From NCBI RefSeq assembly GCF_004118675.1, contig NZ_SDHZ01000001.1, forward strand, positions 1,674,001 to 1,738,000: DNA of 64,000 nucleotides, read 5' to 3'. The DNA comes from Filimonas effusa. GTDB lineage: Bacteria; Bacteroidota; Bacteroidia; Chitinophagales; Chitinophagaceae. This document shows positions 52,077-61,228 of the stretch, in pieces (positions within the stretch are counted from its first letter, which is position 1; every line of letters starts with the position of its first letter). The notes under the pieces were generated by a model, which was not told the DNA's origin, searched no databases, and saw only the letters and a list, made by a program, of their open reading frames with translations. A program made the position numbers and the translations under genes.

Positions 52077-54080
52077 TTATTTATTCAGTTTCTTTTTATT
52101 GTTCAGGAGGAGGTAGCGGGATGTTTCGTAAAAGGCGTTTGTCATGGAGCGGTATTGATGGCGGAGAGAATCGGTGAGCACCACCTTTTCATCTGTTACG
52201 ATATTGCTGATCTGTTCGAAGCTGTTACCATTTACGCCATAGCTATAGAAATACGGGCTTTTGATGACACCTATCTGTTTGCGTTCGGTATCGATGATAA
52301 ACGCGCAGTTGCTTTTGCCGGAATCGGCTGCCAGGCGTTTAGGATCGAGAAGGTTCCGGCCGAGTGTAGTGTTGGAATGCGTGATATTGCATAGTCCTGC
52401 TACTGTAGGTAAGATATCGATCTGGGATGCGATCATATCGTATTTCTTCGGCTGCAGTAAGGCAGGGGAATAGAACAAAAGCGGCACGTGTTCGGCAGTA
52501 AGCACCTGATCGGTATAGGCCCTGGGCAGTATAGCAGAGGCGTCGCCTGCTATGCCATGGTCGCCAACGAAGACGAAGATGGTATTTTTGAAGTAGGGTT
52601 GTTTGCGTGCTTCTTCCATAAACTTACGGAAGCAGTAGTCGGTATAGCGGAAGGCGTTAAACTCGTCGAGAGTTTTGAAGCCGTATTTAAGAAGCGAGTC
52701 CATGGGCACCCGTTCCTTTTTAAAGTCCTGGCGATCTTCTTCGGGGATGGTGTACGGGCGGTGGTTATCGGCTGTTTGTATAACGGCGAAAAACGGCTTT
52801 GACTGCTGTTTCAAGACATTATTAGCTTCCAGGAAAAGGTTTTTATCGCTGATACCCCAAACGTCGATCTTAGGGGCTTTATAGTCGTCCTGTTCATAGA
52901 GGTGAAGGCCGGAGAGGTTATTATTGAGCACGCCGCGCAGGTTGGCCCAGCTGGTGCTGCCTCCTATGAAATAGTATTTTTCGTAATTATCGAAGTCGTT
53001 GATAATACTGTGCTGGTCTACCGCGGCAGGGTTGCGGCTGGCAGTTTTGAACCATTGCACGTCGGGGATACCTGTAATTGTGGCCCATACGCCTTTGGCA
53101 GTTCCGTAAGTAGGCGTAAAGCAGCGGTTGAAGAAAACGCCCTGTTGACAGAGCTGGTTAAAAAACGGCGTAGTATTCAGCGGGTTATTATACATGGAAC
53201 TTTTGTAGGCGCTGAAAGATTCGCAGATAACGAGCACCACGTTGGGAGAAGCGGCAGAAACCGGGGCGCCGGCAATTTGGCGGTCGAAGCGAAAGGAATT
53301 GCTATCGGGCGCATCTACGCCCAGGTAGCTGCTGATCCAGTTGTAATTGGCGCGCAGTTTTGTTTCATCGTAGGTGGCTCCGCGGAAGTTAAGTGTGCTG
53401 AAGAATGACTGGAAAGGGTTGAGTGCTATATTGGCGGCGTAATCGCTTTCGAGGTCGAAGGCGTCGCTCCAGCGGAGGGGGTATTGGCCTACACGTCCGA
53501 AGATACCCAATGCCAATAGCAGGAAGAAGCCGAAGGCCCAGGCGACCTGGATCCTGCGGTTATTGTAAACCGGGCGTGACAACACCCTGTTATAAGTTAA
53601 ACGTACGATGCTCAGGACAGCTATGACCACGACGATCAATCCGAGGAGGATCCAACCGAGGTGATAGGTTTGCCAGGCCATGCCGAAGGAGATCTTAGTA
53701 TCCTCGGCATAGTTGAGCAGTGTAGCGCTCATACGCTGAGAGAGGTAGGCGTAGTTGGCGAAATCGACCATATAAAATATGGTTAAAATAATCACGAAGA
53801 CGCTCCAGAGCCAGAAAGCGACCCTTTTTCCCCATTTTTTTCTAAGGGGGTGCAGCCAGGGCAGGGATCCGACGAGGAATAAAACGAGGCAGGCGATACA
53901 TACTATACGGAGGTCGAAGCGCATTCCGAGGATATACGCATCGATCAGAGAGGTCAATTTTTGAGAGGGCGTGCGGAAGGAATAGACCAGAGCTACACGC
54001 AAAAGGGTCATCAACAGTAAAAACACAATGCCGAGCTCCCCTATCCACCGAATATAACGGGGTATTTTCAAATTTTTCAT
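52077..54080 (-). CDS. LTA synthase family phosphotransferase (sulfatase fold)
   Basis: This 667-residue protein has about five N-terminal membrane helices (residues 10-205). A periplasmic sulfatase-type domain follows, with PNVVLVICESFSAYKSSMY (metal Glu), TYGTAKGVWATITGIPD (candidate nucleophile Thr) and IFVFVGDHGIAGDA (metal Asp/His). Gram-positive LtaS polymerises glycerol phosphate. In this Gram-negative lineage it more likely adds phosphoglycerol or phosphoethanolamine to a lipid or periplasmic glycan. A -7 box lies only 8 bp upstream. Confidence 0.9.
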   Translation of the reverse strand: MKNLKIPRYIRWIGELGIVFLLLMTLLRVALVYSFRTPSQKLTSLIDAYILGMRFDLRIVCIACLVLFLVGSLPWLHPLRKKWGKRVAFWLWSVFVIILTIFYMVDFANYAYLSQRMSATLLNYAEDTKISFGMAWQTYHLGWILLGLIVVVIAVLSIVRLTYNRVLSRPVYNNRRIQVAWAFGFFLLLALGIFGRVGQYPLRWSDAFDLESDYAANIALNPFQSFFSTLNFRGATYDETKLRANYNWISSYLGVDAPDSNSFRFDRQIAGAPVSAASPNVVLVICESFSAYKSSMYNNPLNTTPFFNQLCQQGVFFNRCFTPTYGTAKGVWATITGIPDVQWFKTASRNPAAVDQHSIINDFDNYEKYYFIGGSTSWANLRGVLNNNLSGLHLYEQDDYKAPKIDVWGISDKNLFLEANNVLKQQSKPFFAVIQTADNHRPYTIPEEDRQDFKKERVPMDSLLKYGFKTLDEFNAFRYTDYCFRKFMEEARKQPYFKNTIFVFVGDHGIAGDASAILPRAYTDQVLTAEHVPLLFYSPALLQPKKYDMIASQIDILPTVAGLCNITHSNTTLGRNLLDPKRLAADSGKSNCAFIIDTERKQIGVIKSPYFYSYGVNGNSFEQISNIVTDEKVVLTDSLRHQYRSMTNAFYETSRYLLLNNKKKLNK

Positions 54081-54087
54081 GCGGCTG

Positions 54088-54095
54088 CAAAGGTA
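54088..54095 (-). promoter_or_regulatory. Candidate -7 box for the LTA-synthase-like gene
   Basis: The minus strand reads TACCTTTG, a perfect TAnnTTTG match just 7 bp before the start codon at 54080. Transcription would begin at or within a base or two of the ATG, so the mRNA could be leaderless. Confidence 0.4.
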
Positions 54096-54248
54096 AGGAT
54101 TTGATAATATTGGAATAAGCAGCAGAGTGGTGGATGGTAGATGCGGGTGGTGGATACCGGGATTGGGAGGATGGAACAGGATAACGTGTGGATGTAAATA
54201 TGGTGATATGACGGGGGCTAATTATTATCAACTACTTATCTTTAGCTT

Positions 54249-54875
54249 ATGATATTATTAAATGCGCCGGACAGCGGCCCCCTGGCTTCCGGTTTTTTAG
54301 AGAACCTGAAGTTACTGGATGCCTGGCTGTTCCTCAAGATCAACCAGGAGTGGAATGTACCTTTCCTGGATAGCATTTTTCCGTGGTGGCGCGATCAGAA
54401 TACGTGGACTCCGTTGTATCTTTTCCTTTTTCTTTTTGTTGTGTTGAATTTTGGGTGGCGTTGTGTGCCCTGGCTGCTGGCAATAGCTTTAACTACTGCG
54501 TTAACGGACCAGGTGAGCAGTACTTTGCTGAAGAACTGGATCAACAGGCCAAGGCCGTGTAACGATCCTTTCCTGATGTATTATACGCGGCTTTTGCTGA
54601 GCCGTTGTCCGAGCAGCGGCAGTTTTACCTCTTCGCATGCTGCGAATCATTTTGGGGCGGCCGTCTTTTTTTATCTCACCCTAAAGCCCTGGTTCAAGAA
54701 ATGGGGTTATCTGTTCTTTGTATGGGCGGCAACGGTAAGTTATGGCCAGATATACATAGGCGTTCATTATCCGCTGGATGTTATAGGCGGTGCTGTTATT
54801 GGTGGTTTAATAGGACTAATTTCGGCCAGGATCTTCAACAGAAGGTGGCAAATGGAGATTCCTGTGCAGGAATAA
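54249..54875 (+). CDS. PAP2-family membrane phosphatase
   Basis: The 208-residue protein has about five membrane helices and the three phosphatidate-phosphatase motifs. These are KX6RP as LKNWINRPRP, the PSGH equivalent SGSFTSSHAANHF, and the third motif as SYGQIYIGVHYPLDV. The third motif has Gln in place of the usual Arg. It probably dephosphorylates undecaprenyl pyrophosphate or a phospholipid. A hairpin (GATTCCTGTG and CACAGGAATC, 54857-54886) overlaps its stop codon. Confidence 0.9.
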   Translation: MILLNAPDSGPLASGFLENLKLLDAWLFLKINQEWNVPFLDSIFPWWRDQNTWTPLYLFLFLFVVLNFGWRCVPWLLAIALTTALTDQVSSTLLKNWINRPRPCNDPFLMYYTRLLLSRCPSSGSFTSSHAANHFGAAVFFYLTLKPWFKKWGYLFFVWAATVSYGQIYIGVHYPLDVIGGAVIGGLIGLISARIFNRRWQMEIPVQE

Positions 54876-54912
54876 TCACAGGAATCCTTAGTTTTACAAC
54901 AGATCACCTCGT

Positions 54913-56199
54913 ATGATAGAAATATTTATTATTCTCGGACTTATTCTGCTGAATGGACTTTTTTCAATGGCTGAGATCGCGCTGGTATCTTCCCGGAGGG
55001 CCAGACTAGAAAGCCAGGCCAACAAGGGGGATTTAAAAGCTAAGGAAGCACTTAAACTTGCCACCCATCCCGAAACATTTCTTTCCACGGTTCAGATAGG
55101 CATTACGCTGATAGGTATTTTAACCGGTATTTTTTCCGGTGAGAACCTGAAAGATGATATAGTACGCCAGCTTGTGAAGCTACCAGTATTGGTGCCTTAC
55201 AGCGGTCCGATAGCAACCGCCATACTACTTATCGTTGTCACTTACCTGTCGCTTGTTATCGGGGAACTTGTTCCGAAGCGGCTGGGGCTTAGTATGCCTG
55301 AAACCATTGCCAAGAACGTGGCGGCGCCGATGCGGCTGTTAAGCAGGCTTACCTATCCTTTTATTGTATTGCTTACCAAATCGAGCAACCTGCTGGTAAA
55401 GCTTTTTCATATCAAAGGTTCCGATGCATCGGTTACAGAGGAAGAGATAAAAGCCATCATTAACGAGGGTACAGAACAAGGAACGATAGAGGAGGCTGAG
55501 CAAGAGATCATTGAAAGAGTATTTCATCTTGGCGACAGGAATATTACTTCGCTGATGACACACCGTACTGATATCGTGTGGCTGAATACAGAAGGAACCG
55601 TAGCAGACCTAAAGGCCGTTACCAGTGAAACCGCCCATTCGGTGTATCCTGTTTGTGACGGATCGATAGATGCGTTGCAGGGTGTTGTGTACCTTAAAGA
55701 TCTTTTTCTTTCCGATCCTGCCACTCCACTTACATCGTTCCTGCGGCCTGCGATGTTTGTTCCGGAAAACAATACGGCGTACCAGGTACTTGAGCGGTTT
55801 AAAGAAACCAATAATCATTATGCTTTTATCGTTGACGAATATGGCACGATGCAGGGCATGATCACGCTCAATGATATATTACAGGCGATTGTTGGGGATA
55901 TGGCTCCTGCCAATGAAGATGACTACGAGATAATACAACGTGAAGACGGCAGCTATCTTATCGATGCGCAGATACCCTTCTACGATTTTCTAGCCCGTTT
56001 TGATCAAACAGAGTGGATGCATGAAGGGGAGCATGAGTTTGATACACTTGCGGGATTTATATTACACCAGTTGGAACGCATTCCCCAAACCGGAGAAAAG
56101 CTTAGCTGGCGCGGTTTTACCTTTGAGATCATTGATATGGATGCACTGAGGATAGATAAGATACTGGTGACAGTTGAGGAAGGAACAGACGGCAAGTAA
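54913..56199 (+). CDS. CorC/CNNM-type transporter protein (DUF21-CBS-CorC_HlyC)
   Basis: The 428-residue protein has a DUF21 membrane domain (about 1-185) with SMAEIALVSSRRARLESQAN. A CBS pair follows (about 205-330, MTHRTDIVWLNTEG and FIVDEYGTMQGMITLNDILQ), then a C-terminal CorC_HlyC domain (345-425). This is the hemolysin C/CorB-type layout, linked to Mg2+ efflux or resistance. It follows the PAP2 gene after 37 bp. Confidence 0.93.
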   Translation: MIEIFIILGLILLNGLFSMAEIALVSSRRARLESQANKGDLKAKEALKLATHPETFLSTVQIGITLIGILTGIFSGENLKDDIVRQLVKLPVLVPYSGPIATAILLIVVTYLSLVIGELVPKRLGLSMPETIAKNVAAPMRLLSRLTYPFIVLLTKSSNLLVKLFHIKGSDASVTEEEIKAIINEGTEQGTIEEAEQEIIERVFHLGDRNITSLMTHRTDIVWLNTEGTVADLKAVTSETAHSVYPVCDGSIDALQGVVYLKDLFLSDPATPLTSFLRPAMFVPENNTAYQVLERFKETNNHYAFIVDEYGTMQGMITLNDILQAIVGDMAPANEDDYEIIQREDGSYLIDAQIPFYDFLARFDQTEWMHEGEHEFDTLAGFILHQLERIPQTGEKLSWRGFTFEIIDMDALRIDKILVTVEEGTDGK

Positions 56200-56248
56200 C
56201 GGATGGTGAAGGTCAAGAGCCGGCAGCGAAGCATAGCAGGACGATTCT

Positions 56249-56740
56249 TTAGTTAAAATTCAGGATGATAGAGGATTGAGGGGCTGTTATTTTAGCGCTC
56301 TGACGTTTGTTGCTGATAGTGGCGTGGATGATGTGCATTTGGGTTTCGAAAAGTTCGTATAACATATTCGCATTTATACTTAGCGTGCGGGGTTGCGGAA
56401 GCTGAGAAGACTGAAGGTAACACCAGGCGGCTTCGCCTTCTTTTTCATAGCCTATATATTGCAGGGATAATGGTTTATTATCGGCTTTTATTAACAAGTG
56501 CTGTTGCAGATAAGAAAAGATCATTTTATCGGTTTGGGCTTTGTCTTTGGGATGGCTTAAATCGACCTTTGTTTTATACTGGGTTGCAAGCGCTTTTTCA
56601 AAATCGTCGATAAACAGTTTACAACTGATCTCCATGTTTTTTTCAGTAGCATTGTAATTCATCTCCGTTACTGCAACATAAAAGGGATGTAAGATATTTA
56701 CCATGGCCATCAGCAGCCAGTGACTAAAAACAGTTGCCAT
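56249..56740 (-). CDS. DUF6702 family protein
   Basis: This 163-residue protein begins with a hydrophobic stretch that may be a signal peptide (SHWLLMAMVNI). The family start HPFYVAVTEMNYN follows, then NMEISCKLFIDDFEKAL. The region looks like a small beta-rich periplasmic protein, similar to those found with HupE-type membrane proteins and M1 peptidases in Bacteroidota. Such genes lie divergently next to it. Function unknown. Confidence 0.75.
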   Translation of the reverse strand: MATVFSHWLLMAMVNILHPFYVAVTEMNYNATEKNMEISCKLFIDDFEKALATQYKTKVDLSHPKDKAQTDKMIFSYLQQHLLIKADNKPLSLQYIGYEKEGEAAWCYLQSSQLPQPRTLSINANMLYELFETQMHIIHATISNKRQSAKITAPQSSIILNFN

Positions 56741-56789
56741 TCACCGATAATTTTTTCTTTCTGCAAAAGTGTAACATAAGTTCGACAAC

Positions 56790-57461
56790 ATGAGCGATTT
56801 CAGCATATTCTTCGTTGCGGGTACTGAACATATTACAGATCTTACCGGAATTGATCATATCCTGTTCATTACAGCTTTGTGTTTAAGGTATGTAATTGCG
56901 GACTGGAAGAAACTGCTGGTGCTTGTTACTGCATTTACCGTTGGGCATTCTATAACGCTGGCGTTGAGCACGTTGAACATTGTAAATTTTTCGCGCGACT
57001 GGACAGAGTTCCTCATTGCCGCTACCATTTTATTCACGGCGTGTAATAATCTGCTGGTGAAAGATTTCCGGTTTACGGGGAAGAAGCCGTTTATTTATTT
57101 TCTGGCACTTTTCTTCGGACTTATTCATGGTTTGGGCTTCAGCAGCCTGCTTAAGAGCATGCTGGGTAAAGACAGCAATATAGTATGGCAATTATTTGCC
57201 TTTAACCTGGGGCTTGAGGTGGGGCAATTGCTGATAGTGCTCGTTATTTTACTGCTTTCCTTTATATTCGTGTATATCCTACGCTTTAACCGGAGAGAAC
57301 TGCTTGTGTTTGTAAGCGGCGCTATTGCTGCTTTAGCCCTCCAGATGATGATAGCCAGGATTCCCATTTCAAAAGCGCACACTGATGAAGAAACTGCTGA
57401 TTTGTACCAGCCTGCTGGCGGGATTAAGTATAAGTTCCCGGGCACAGAACATTCAAAATAA
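56790..57461 (+). CDS. HupE/UreJ-family membrane protein
   Basis: The 223-residue protein has about six membrane helices and the family-type start GTEHITDLTGIDHILFITAL with His and Asp residues in the first helix. Later segments are VGHSITLALSTL and LFFGLIHGLGFSSLL. HupE/UreJ proteins are Ni2+ or other metal permeases in hydrogenase/urease loci, but no such enzyme is encoded here. The last 77 bp overlap the signal-peptide coding region of the next gene. Confidence 0.85.
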   Translation: MSDFSIFFVAGTEHITDLTGIDHILFITALCLRYVIADWKKLLVLVTAFTVGHSITLALSTLNIVNFSRDWTEFLIAATILFTACNNLLVKDFRFTGKKPFIYFLALFFGLIHGLGFSSLLKSMLGKDSNIVWQLFAFNLGLEVGQLLIVLVILLLSFIFVYILRFNRRELLVFVSGAIAALALQMMIARIPISKAHTDEETADLYQPAGGIKYKFPGTEHSK

Positions 57462-59769
57462 CCCGGGGAGCAATCACGGCAATAAATTTGAGCAGTTAGG
57501 CACTATATTGCCTACTCCCAATTCGTACCGTACAGCGAGCGGTGCTCCGGGCAATGCCTACTGGCAGCAGCGTGCCGATTATGAGATCCGCTGTACGCTT
57601 GATGAGCAGCAAACGAAGATCACCGGCATTGAGACGGTGACCTATTACAATAATTCTCCTGACGCCCTCTCCTACCTGTGGTTACAGTTAGATGAAAATC
57701 AGCATAGCAATATCAACAATGCGAACTATCAATCGGGTTCGACGTTACCTGCCGACGGACAGGTAGATCTGCGTACACTTGAAAAAATGGGTGAGCCGCT
57801 TACGGACAACGGCTTTGGCGTAAAGATTAGCCAGGTTACAGATGCAAGCGGGCAAAAGTTGGCTTACACCGTGAATAAGACGATGATGCGGATTGAGTTA
57901 AAGCAGTTTTTAAAGCCGGGAGAAAAGATCATTTTCAATGTAGGGTGGAGTTACAAGATAGCAGACCGCATGCGCCAGGGTGGCCGTGGCGGTTATGAGT
58001 ATTTTGAAGGAGACGGCAATTACTTATTTACCATTACGCAGTGGTATCCTCGTTTATGCGTTTACAGTGATTTCCAGGGATGGCAAAATCACCAGTTTGC
58101 CGGCAGGGGTGAGTTTGCGCTTGTTTTCGGCAATTTCAATGTTCAGATGACAGTACCGGCGGATCATGTGGTTGGGGCTACGGGTGAATGCCAGAACTAC
58201 AGCCAGGTGCTGGATGCCACGCAGTATGCCAGGTGGCAGAAGGCGCAAAGCAGCAAGGAGCCTCTTGAGATTGTGACACTTGCGGAGGCACAAAAGGCTG
58301 AGGTAAAAAAAGCGGGCAATACCAAAACCTGGATCTTCAAGGCGGAAAATGTGCGTGATTTTGCGTGGACCTCTTCCCGCAAATATGTGTGGGATGCGAT
58401 GCCTACTGTTATAGAGGGCAAGAAGATCATGTGTATGAGTTTTTACGGCAAGGAGGCTTATGGATTATATCGCCGTTATTCCACCAAAGTGATCGCGCAT
58501 ACCTTGCAGTCTTATTCCAAATTCACCATCCCCTATCCTTATCCTGTTGCGCAGAGCGTAGAAGCAGCCAATGGGATGGAATACCCTATGATCTGTTTCA
58601 ACTATGGCAGGACTGAAAAGGACGGGACTTATTCTGAAGCTACCAAAAACGGGATGATAGGTGTTATCATACATGAGGTTGGGCATAATTTCTTCCCGAT
58701 GATCGTTAACAGCGATGAGCGGCAGTGGACGTGGATGGATGAAGGGTTAAATACCTTTTGCCAGTATCTTACCGAGACTTTATTTGACAACCAGTTTCCA
58801 TCGCGGCGTGGGCCGGCCTGGGCCATTGTAGATTACATGAAGCTGCCGAAGGATGAGCTGGAGCCTATTATGACGAACAGCGAAAACATCAACCAGTTTG
58901 GGCCTAATGCCTATGCGAAGCCTGCTACGGGGCTGAATATATTACGTGAGACAATCATGGGGCGTGAACTATTTGATTATGCCTTTAAAGAATATGCACG
59001 CCGGTGGGCGTTCCGCCATCCTACGCCGGCAGATTTCTTCCGGACGATGGAAGATGCCAGTGGTGAAGACCTGGATTGGTTTTGGCGTGGCTGGTTCTAT
59101 GGGACTGATGTATGCGATATAGCGCTTGACAGTGTGAAGGCTTTCCAGATAGATGCGCATGCGGTTCCGCAGCCGTTGGCGAAGGCTGAAGCAGGCGGGC
59201 TTCGCCAGCTTGACCGTCCTTTATTACCGGGGTTTGATGACATATCGGCGATAAGGAACAGGGCTGACACCAGCATTCATTTTCTTACAGACCGGGATAC
59301 CAGTTTACGTGATTTTTACTGGCGTTATGGGAGGAACCAAGAGCCTTACAATACCCGCTTTACTTATACTACAGCCTCGATCACTCCTACTGAACAACTG
59401 GATGAAGCGGCCAGGAAGAAATTTCATGGGCAGTATCTTTATGAGCTAGTGTTTACGAATAAAGGCGGGCTTGTGATGCCGGTGATCATAGAGTGGAATT
59501 TTGCAGACGGCACCAAGCAAGTGGAGAAGATACCTGCGCAGATATGGCGGCAGAACGAGCAGCATTTCGGCAAGACATTTCTTCATGCCAAGGAGGTGAA
59601 ATCGATCCGTATAGATCCTTTCCGTGAGACGGCTGATATAGATGAAAGCAATAACAGCTGGCCCCAGGTAGCGGCTATGGGTAAATTCAAAGCCTTTAAA
59701 GCAAAGCAGGCTACACGCGGGCAATCGGAAGGGCCTAACCCGATGCAGTATCCTGCAGGAAAGAAGTAG
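57385..59769 (+). CDS. M1-family metallopeptidase
   Basis: This 794-residue exported aminopeptidase-like protein has a signal peptide ending near SSRAQN. The zinc site HEVGHN is at 430-435, with the third ligand Glu453 (WTWMDEGLNTF). The GxMEN exopeptidase motif is replaced by NGMEYP at about 397, so substrate preference may differ from classic M1 enzymes. It starts inside the HupE gene in another frame, with a 77-bp overlap. It probably acts in the periplasm or outer membrane. Confidence 0.93.
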   Translation: MKKLLICTSLLAGLSISSRAQNIQNNPGSNHGNKFEQLGTILPTPNSYRTASGAPGNAYWQQRADYEIRCTLDEQQTKITGIETVTYYNNSPDALSYLWLQLDENQHSNINNANYQSGSTLPADGQVDLRTLEKMGEPLTDNGFGVKISQVTDASGQKLAYTVNKTMMRIELKQFLKPGEKIIFNVGWSYKIADRMRQGGRGGYEYFEGDGNYLFTITQWYPRLCVYSDFQGWQNHQFAGRGEFALVFGNFNVQMTVPADHVVGATGECQNYSQVLDATQYARWQKAQSSKEPLEIVTLAEAQKAEVKKAGNTKTWIFKAENVRDFAWTSSRKYVWDAMPTVIEGKKIMCMSFYGKEAYGLYRRYSTKVIAHTLQSYSKFTIPYPYPVAQSVEAANGMEYPMICFNYGRTEKDGTYSEATKNGMIGVIIHEVGHNFFPMIVNSDERQWTWMDEGLNTFCQYLTETLFDNQFPSRRGPAWAIVDYMKLPKDELEPIMTNSENINQFGPNAYAKPATGLNILRETIMGRELFDYAFKEYARRWAFRHPTPADFFRTMEDASGEDLDWFWRGWFYGTDVCDIALDSVKAFQIDAHAVPQPLAKAEAGGLRQLDRPLLPGFDDISAIRNRADTSIHFLTDRDTSLRDFYWRYGRNQEPYNTRFTYTTASITPTEQLDEAARKKFHGQYLYELVFTNKGGLVMPVIIEWNFADGTKQVEKIPAQIWRQNEQHFGKTFLHAKEVKSIRIDPFRETADIDESNNSWPQVAAMGKFKAFKAKQATRGQSEGPNPMQYPAGKK

Positions 59770-59825
59770 TGCTATCAGTAAATCCAGATTAACGCCGGGT
59801 GGCGTAGTGGCTTGCATGCGGCACG

Positions 59826-59848
59826 GTTTCTGATTTCATAACAGAAAC
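59826..59848 (+). other. Hairpin before the SRPBCC gene
   Basis: GTTTCTG (59826-59832) pairs with CAGAAAC (59842-59848), ending 8 bp before the start codon at 59857. It could be a weak terminator for the M1 gene or a translation-affecting leader structure. Confidence 0.35.
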
Positions 59849-59856
59849 ATGCTACT

Positions 59857-60540
59857 ATGAATGTAAACTCCCTTACTGGCAGCAAGCCAGAGGTCAATGT
59901 ATCCAATACAGAACGTGTTATTTCCGCCATTGCCGGTAGTTTGCTGGTGTTCAATGCTATCAGCAAGCCTGGTAACCGTGTGGTTAAGGCGGGGGCGGGT
60001 GTATTTCTCTTATACCGGGCTATTTCGGGCAATTGTCCGGCTTACAGTTATGCCGGGAAGCGGCGTTTGCCTGACCCGGTGAAGAATATCAACGTCAGGG
60101 CTTCCGTACTTGTAAACAAACCAAGGGCTGAGGTGTATGCTTTCTGGCGCTCACTGGAAAACCTGCCACTTTTTATGAAACATCTGAAATCAGTAGAAGA
60201 AACCGGTGACGGGAAGTCGCACTGGGTTGCTGCATTCCCGGGATTACCGGGTACTATCAGTTGGGATGCAGCTATCGTGAAAGAGGAAGAGAACCGGTTC
60301 CTTGGCTGGAATTCTCTGCCGGGAGCGACTATAGATACTGCGGGCAAAGTTGAGTTTACAGATGCAGGAGCAGGCATGACAGAAGTAAATACCGTGATCA
60401 CCTATCGTGCGCCGTTAGGACCTGTGGGTGAACAGGCAGGGCGTTTATTGAATCCTGTACTGGAGGAAATGATCCAAAACGACCTGCTGCAATTCAGCAG
60501 TTATTTTGACGTTATTCCTGACCGGCTGACTGAGTATTAA
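59857..60540 (+). CDS. DUF2892-SRPBCC fusion membrane protein
   Basis: The 227-residue protein has an N-terminal DUF2892 part (about 15-70, VSNTERVISAIAGSLLVFNA, then AGAGVFLLYRAISGNCPAYS). A START/SRPBCC domain follows (about 80-220), with ASVLVNKPRAEVYAFWRSLE and FLGWNSLPGATIDTAGKVEF. The fusion puts a hydrophobic-pocket domain on a two-helix membrane anchor. Its last 29 bp overlap the convergent DUF2243 gene tail to tail. Ligand unknown. Confidence 0.85.
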   Translation: MNVNSLTGSKPEVNVSNTERVISAIAGSLLVFNAISKPGNRVVKAGAGVFLLYRAISGNCPAYSYAGKRRLPDPVKNINVRASVLVNKPRAEVYAFWRSLENLPLFMKHLKSVEETGDGKSHWVAAFPGLPGTISWDAAIVKEEENRFLGWNSLPGATIDTAGKVEFTDAGAGMTEVNTVITYRAPLGPVGEQAGRLLNPVLEEMIQNDLLQFSSYFDVIPDRLTEY

Positions 60541-61228
60541 GCGCCGGCTTTTTCTTAATGATTAAGGCGCCAACACATAACATAATGAATGAGATAACCA
60601 GGAAGCCATAATTACCCGGGGAATGATCGGGAGACAATTCTATTACGTTGTGCAGTTTTAATACTTGATGGTCGATGATACCTTCCACTATATTAAAAAG
60701 CGCCCAGCCTACCAGTAATCCTCCGGCAAGCAGGTTTCCTGATTTATCTATTTCTTTTCTGCGTGCTGTTTTCCAAAGCAGTATTATGCCTGTTAATACT
60801 ACGAGCAGGCAAAACAGATGAAAAATACCATCCCAGAACATATTGATGCTTTTACCTACATAGTCTGTAGCGGGTATTTTATTTGAAAGCATCTCGTGCA
60901 CCTGAAAGACCTGATGCAGCAAGATACCATCCAGGAATCCTCCCAAACCAATTCCCAATATAACCGAAGCAGTGGTTAAAGGTACGGGCGAGCGCAACCT
61001 GTTTCCGGGGTAATTAATCATCCATTTTTTATAGCGCCTGGTTGAGATTATCACCAGGGCAAATACAATTGCAGCAAGGACAACAAATGCGGACAGCATC
61101 GTCAATAGATTTGGATAAAACGTGGAGTTGTAAATTCCGTTCATGATGTCCCTGTTGCAGAATGGGCATGCCATTAAGGATGTTTGATTTGCAACAAGCA
61201 AAATCAGGCAGGTGATGGAGTACTTCAT
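60512..61228 (-). CDS. DUF2243 membrane protein
   Basis: This 238-residue protein has about six membrane helices and the family block LGIGLGGFLDGILLHQVFQVHEM. Later segments are FWDGIFHLFCLLVVLTGI and WALFNIVEGIIDHQVLKLHN, each with His residues. An N-terminal Cys pair (MACPFCNRDIM) just after the signal-like helix is unusual and could bind metal. Its start overlaps the DUF72 stop by 4 bp (ATGA), and its end overlaps the preceding plus-strand gene by 29 bp. Confidence 0.82.
   Translation of the reverse strand: MKYSITCLILLVANQTSLMACPFCNRDIMNGIYNSTFYPNLLTMLSAFVVLAAIVFALVIISTRRYKKWMINYPGNRLRSPVPLTTASVILGIGLGGFLDGILLHQVFQVHEMLSNKIPATDYVGKSINMFWDGIFHLFCLLVVLTGIILLWKTARRKEIDKSGNLLAGGLLVGWALFNIVEGIIDHQVLKLHNVIELSPDHSPGNYGFLVISFIMLCVGALIIKKKPALNTQSAGQE

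Noticed and set aside
52902-53408. 168-codon frame antisense to the LTA-synthase-like gene
   Set aside because: Shadow of a clear coding gene; its Gly/Val/Ala-rich translation is what the reverse of that codon use gives.
54857-54886. 10-bp hairpin at the end of the PAP2 gene as a terminator
   Set aside because: It overlaps the stop codon and lacks a proper T-run, and the CorC-type gene follows closely, so it may be only an mRNA structure.
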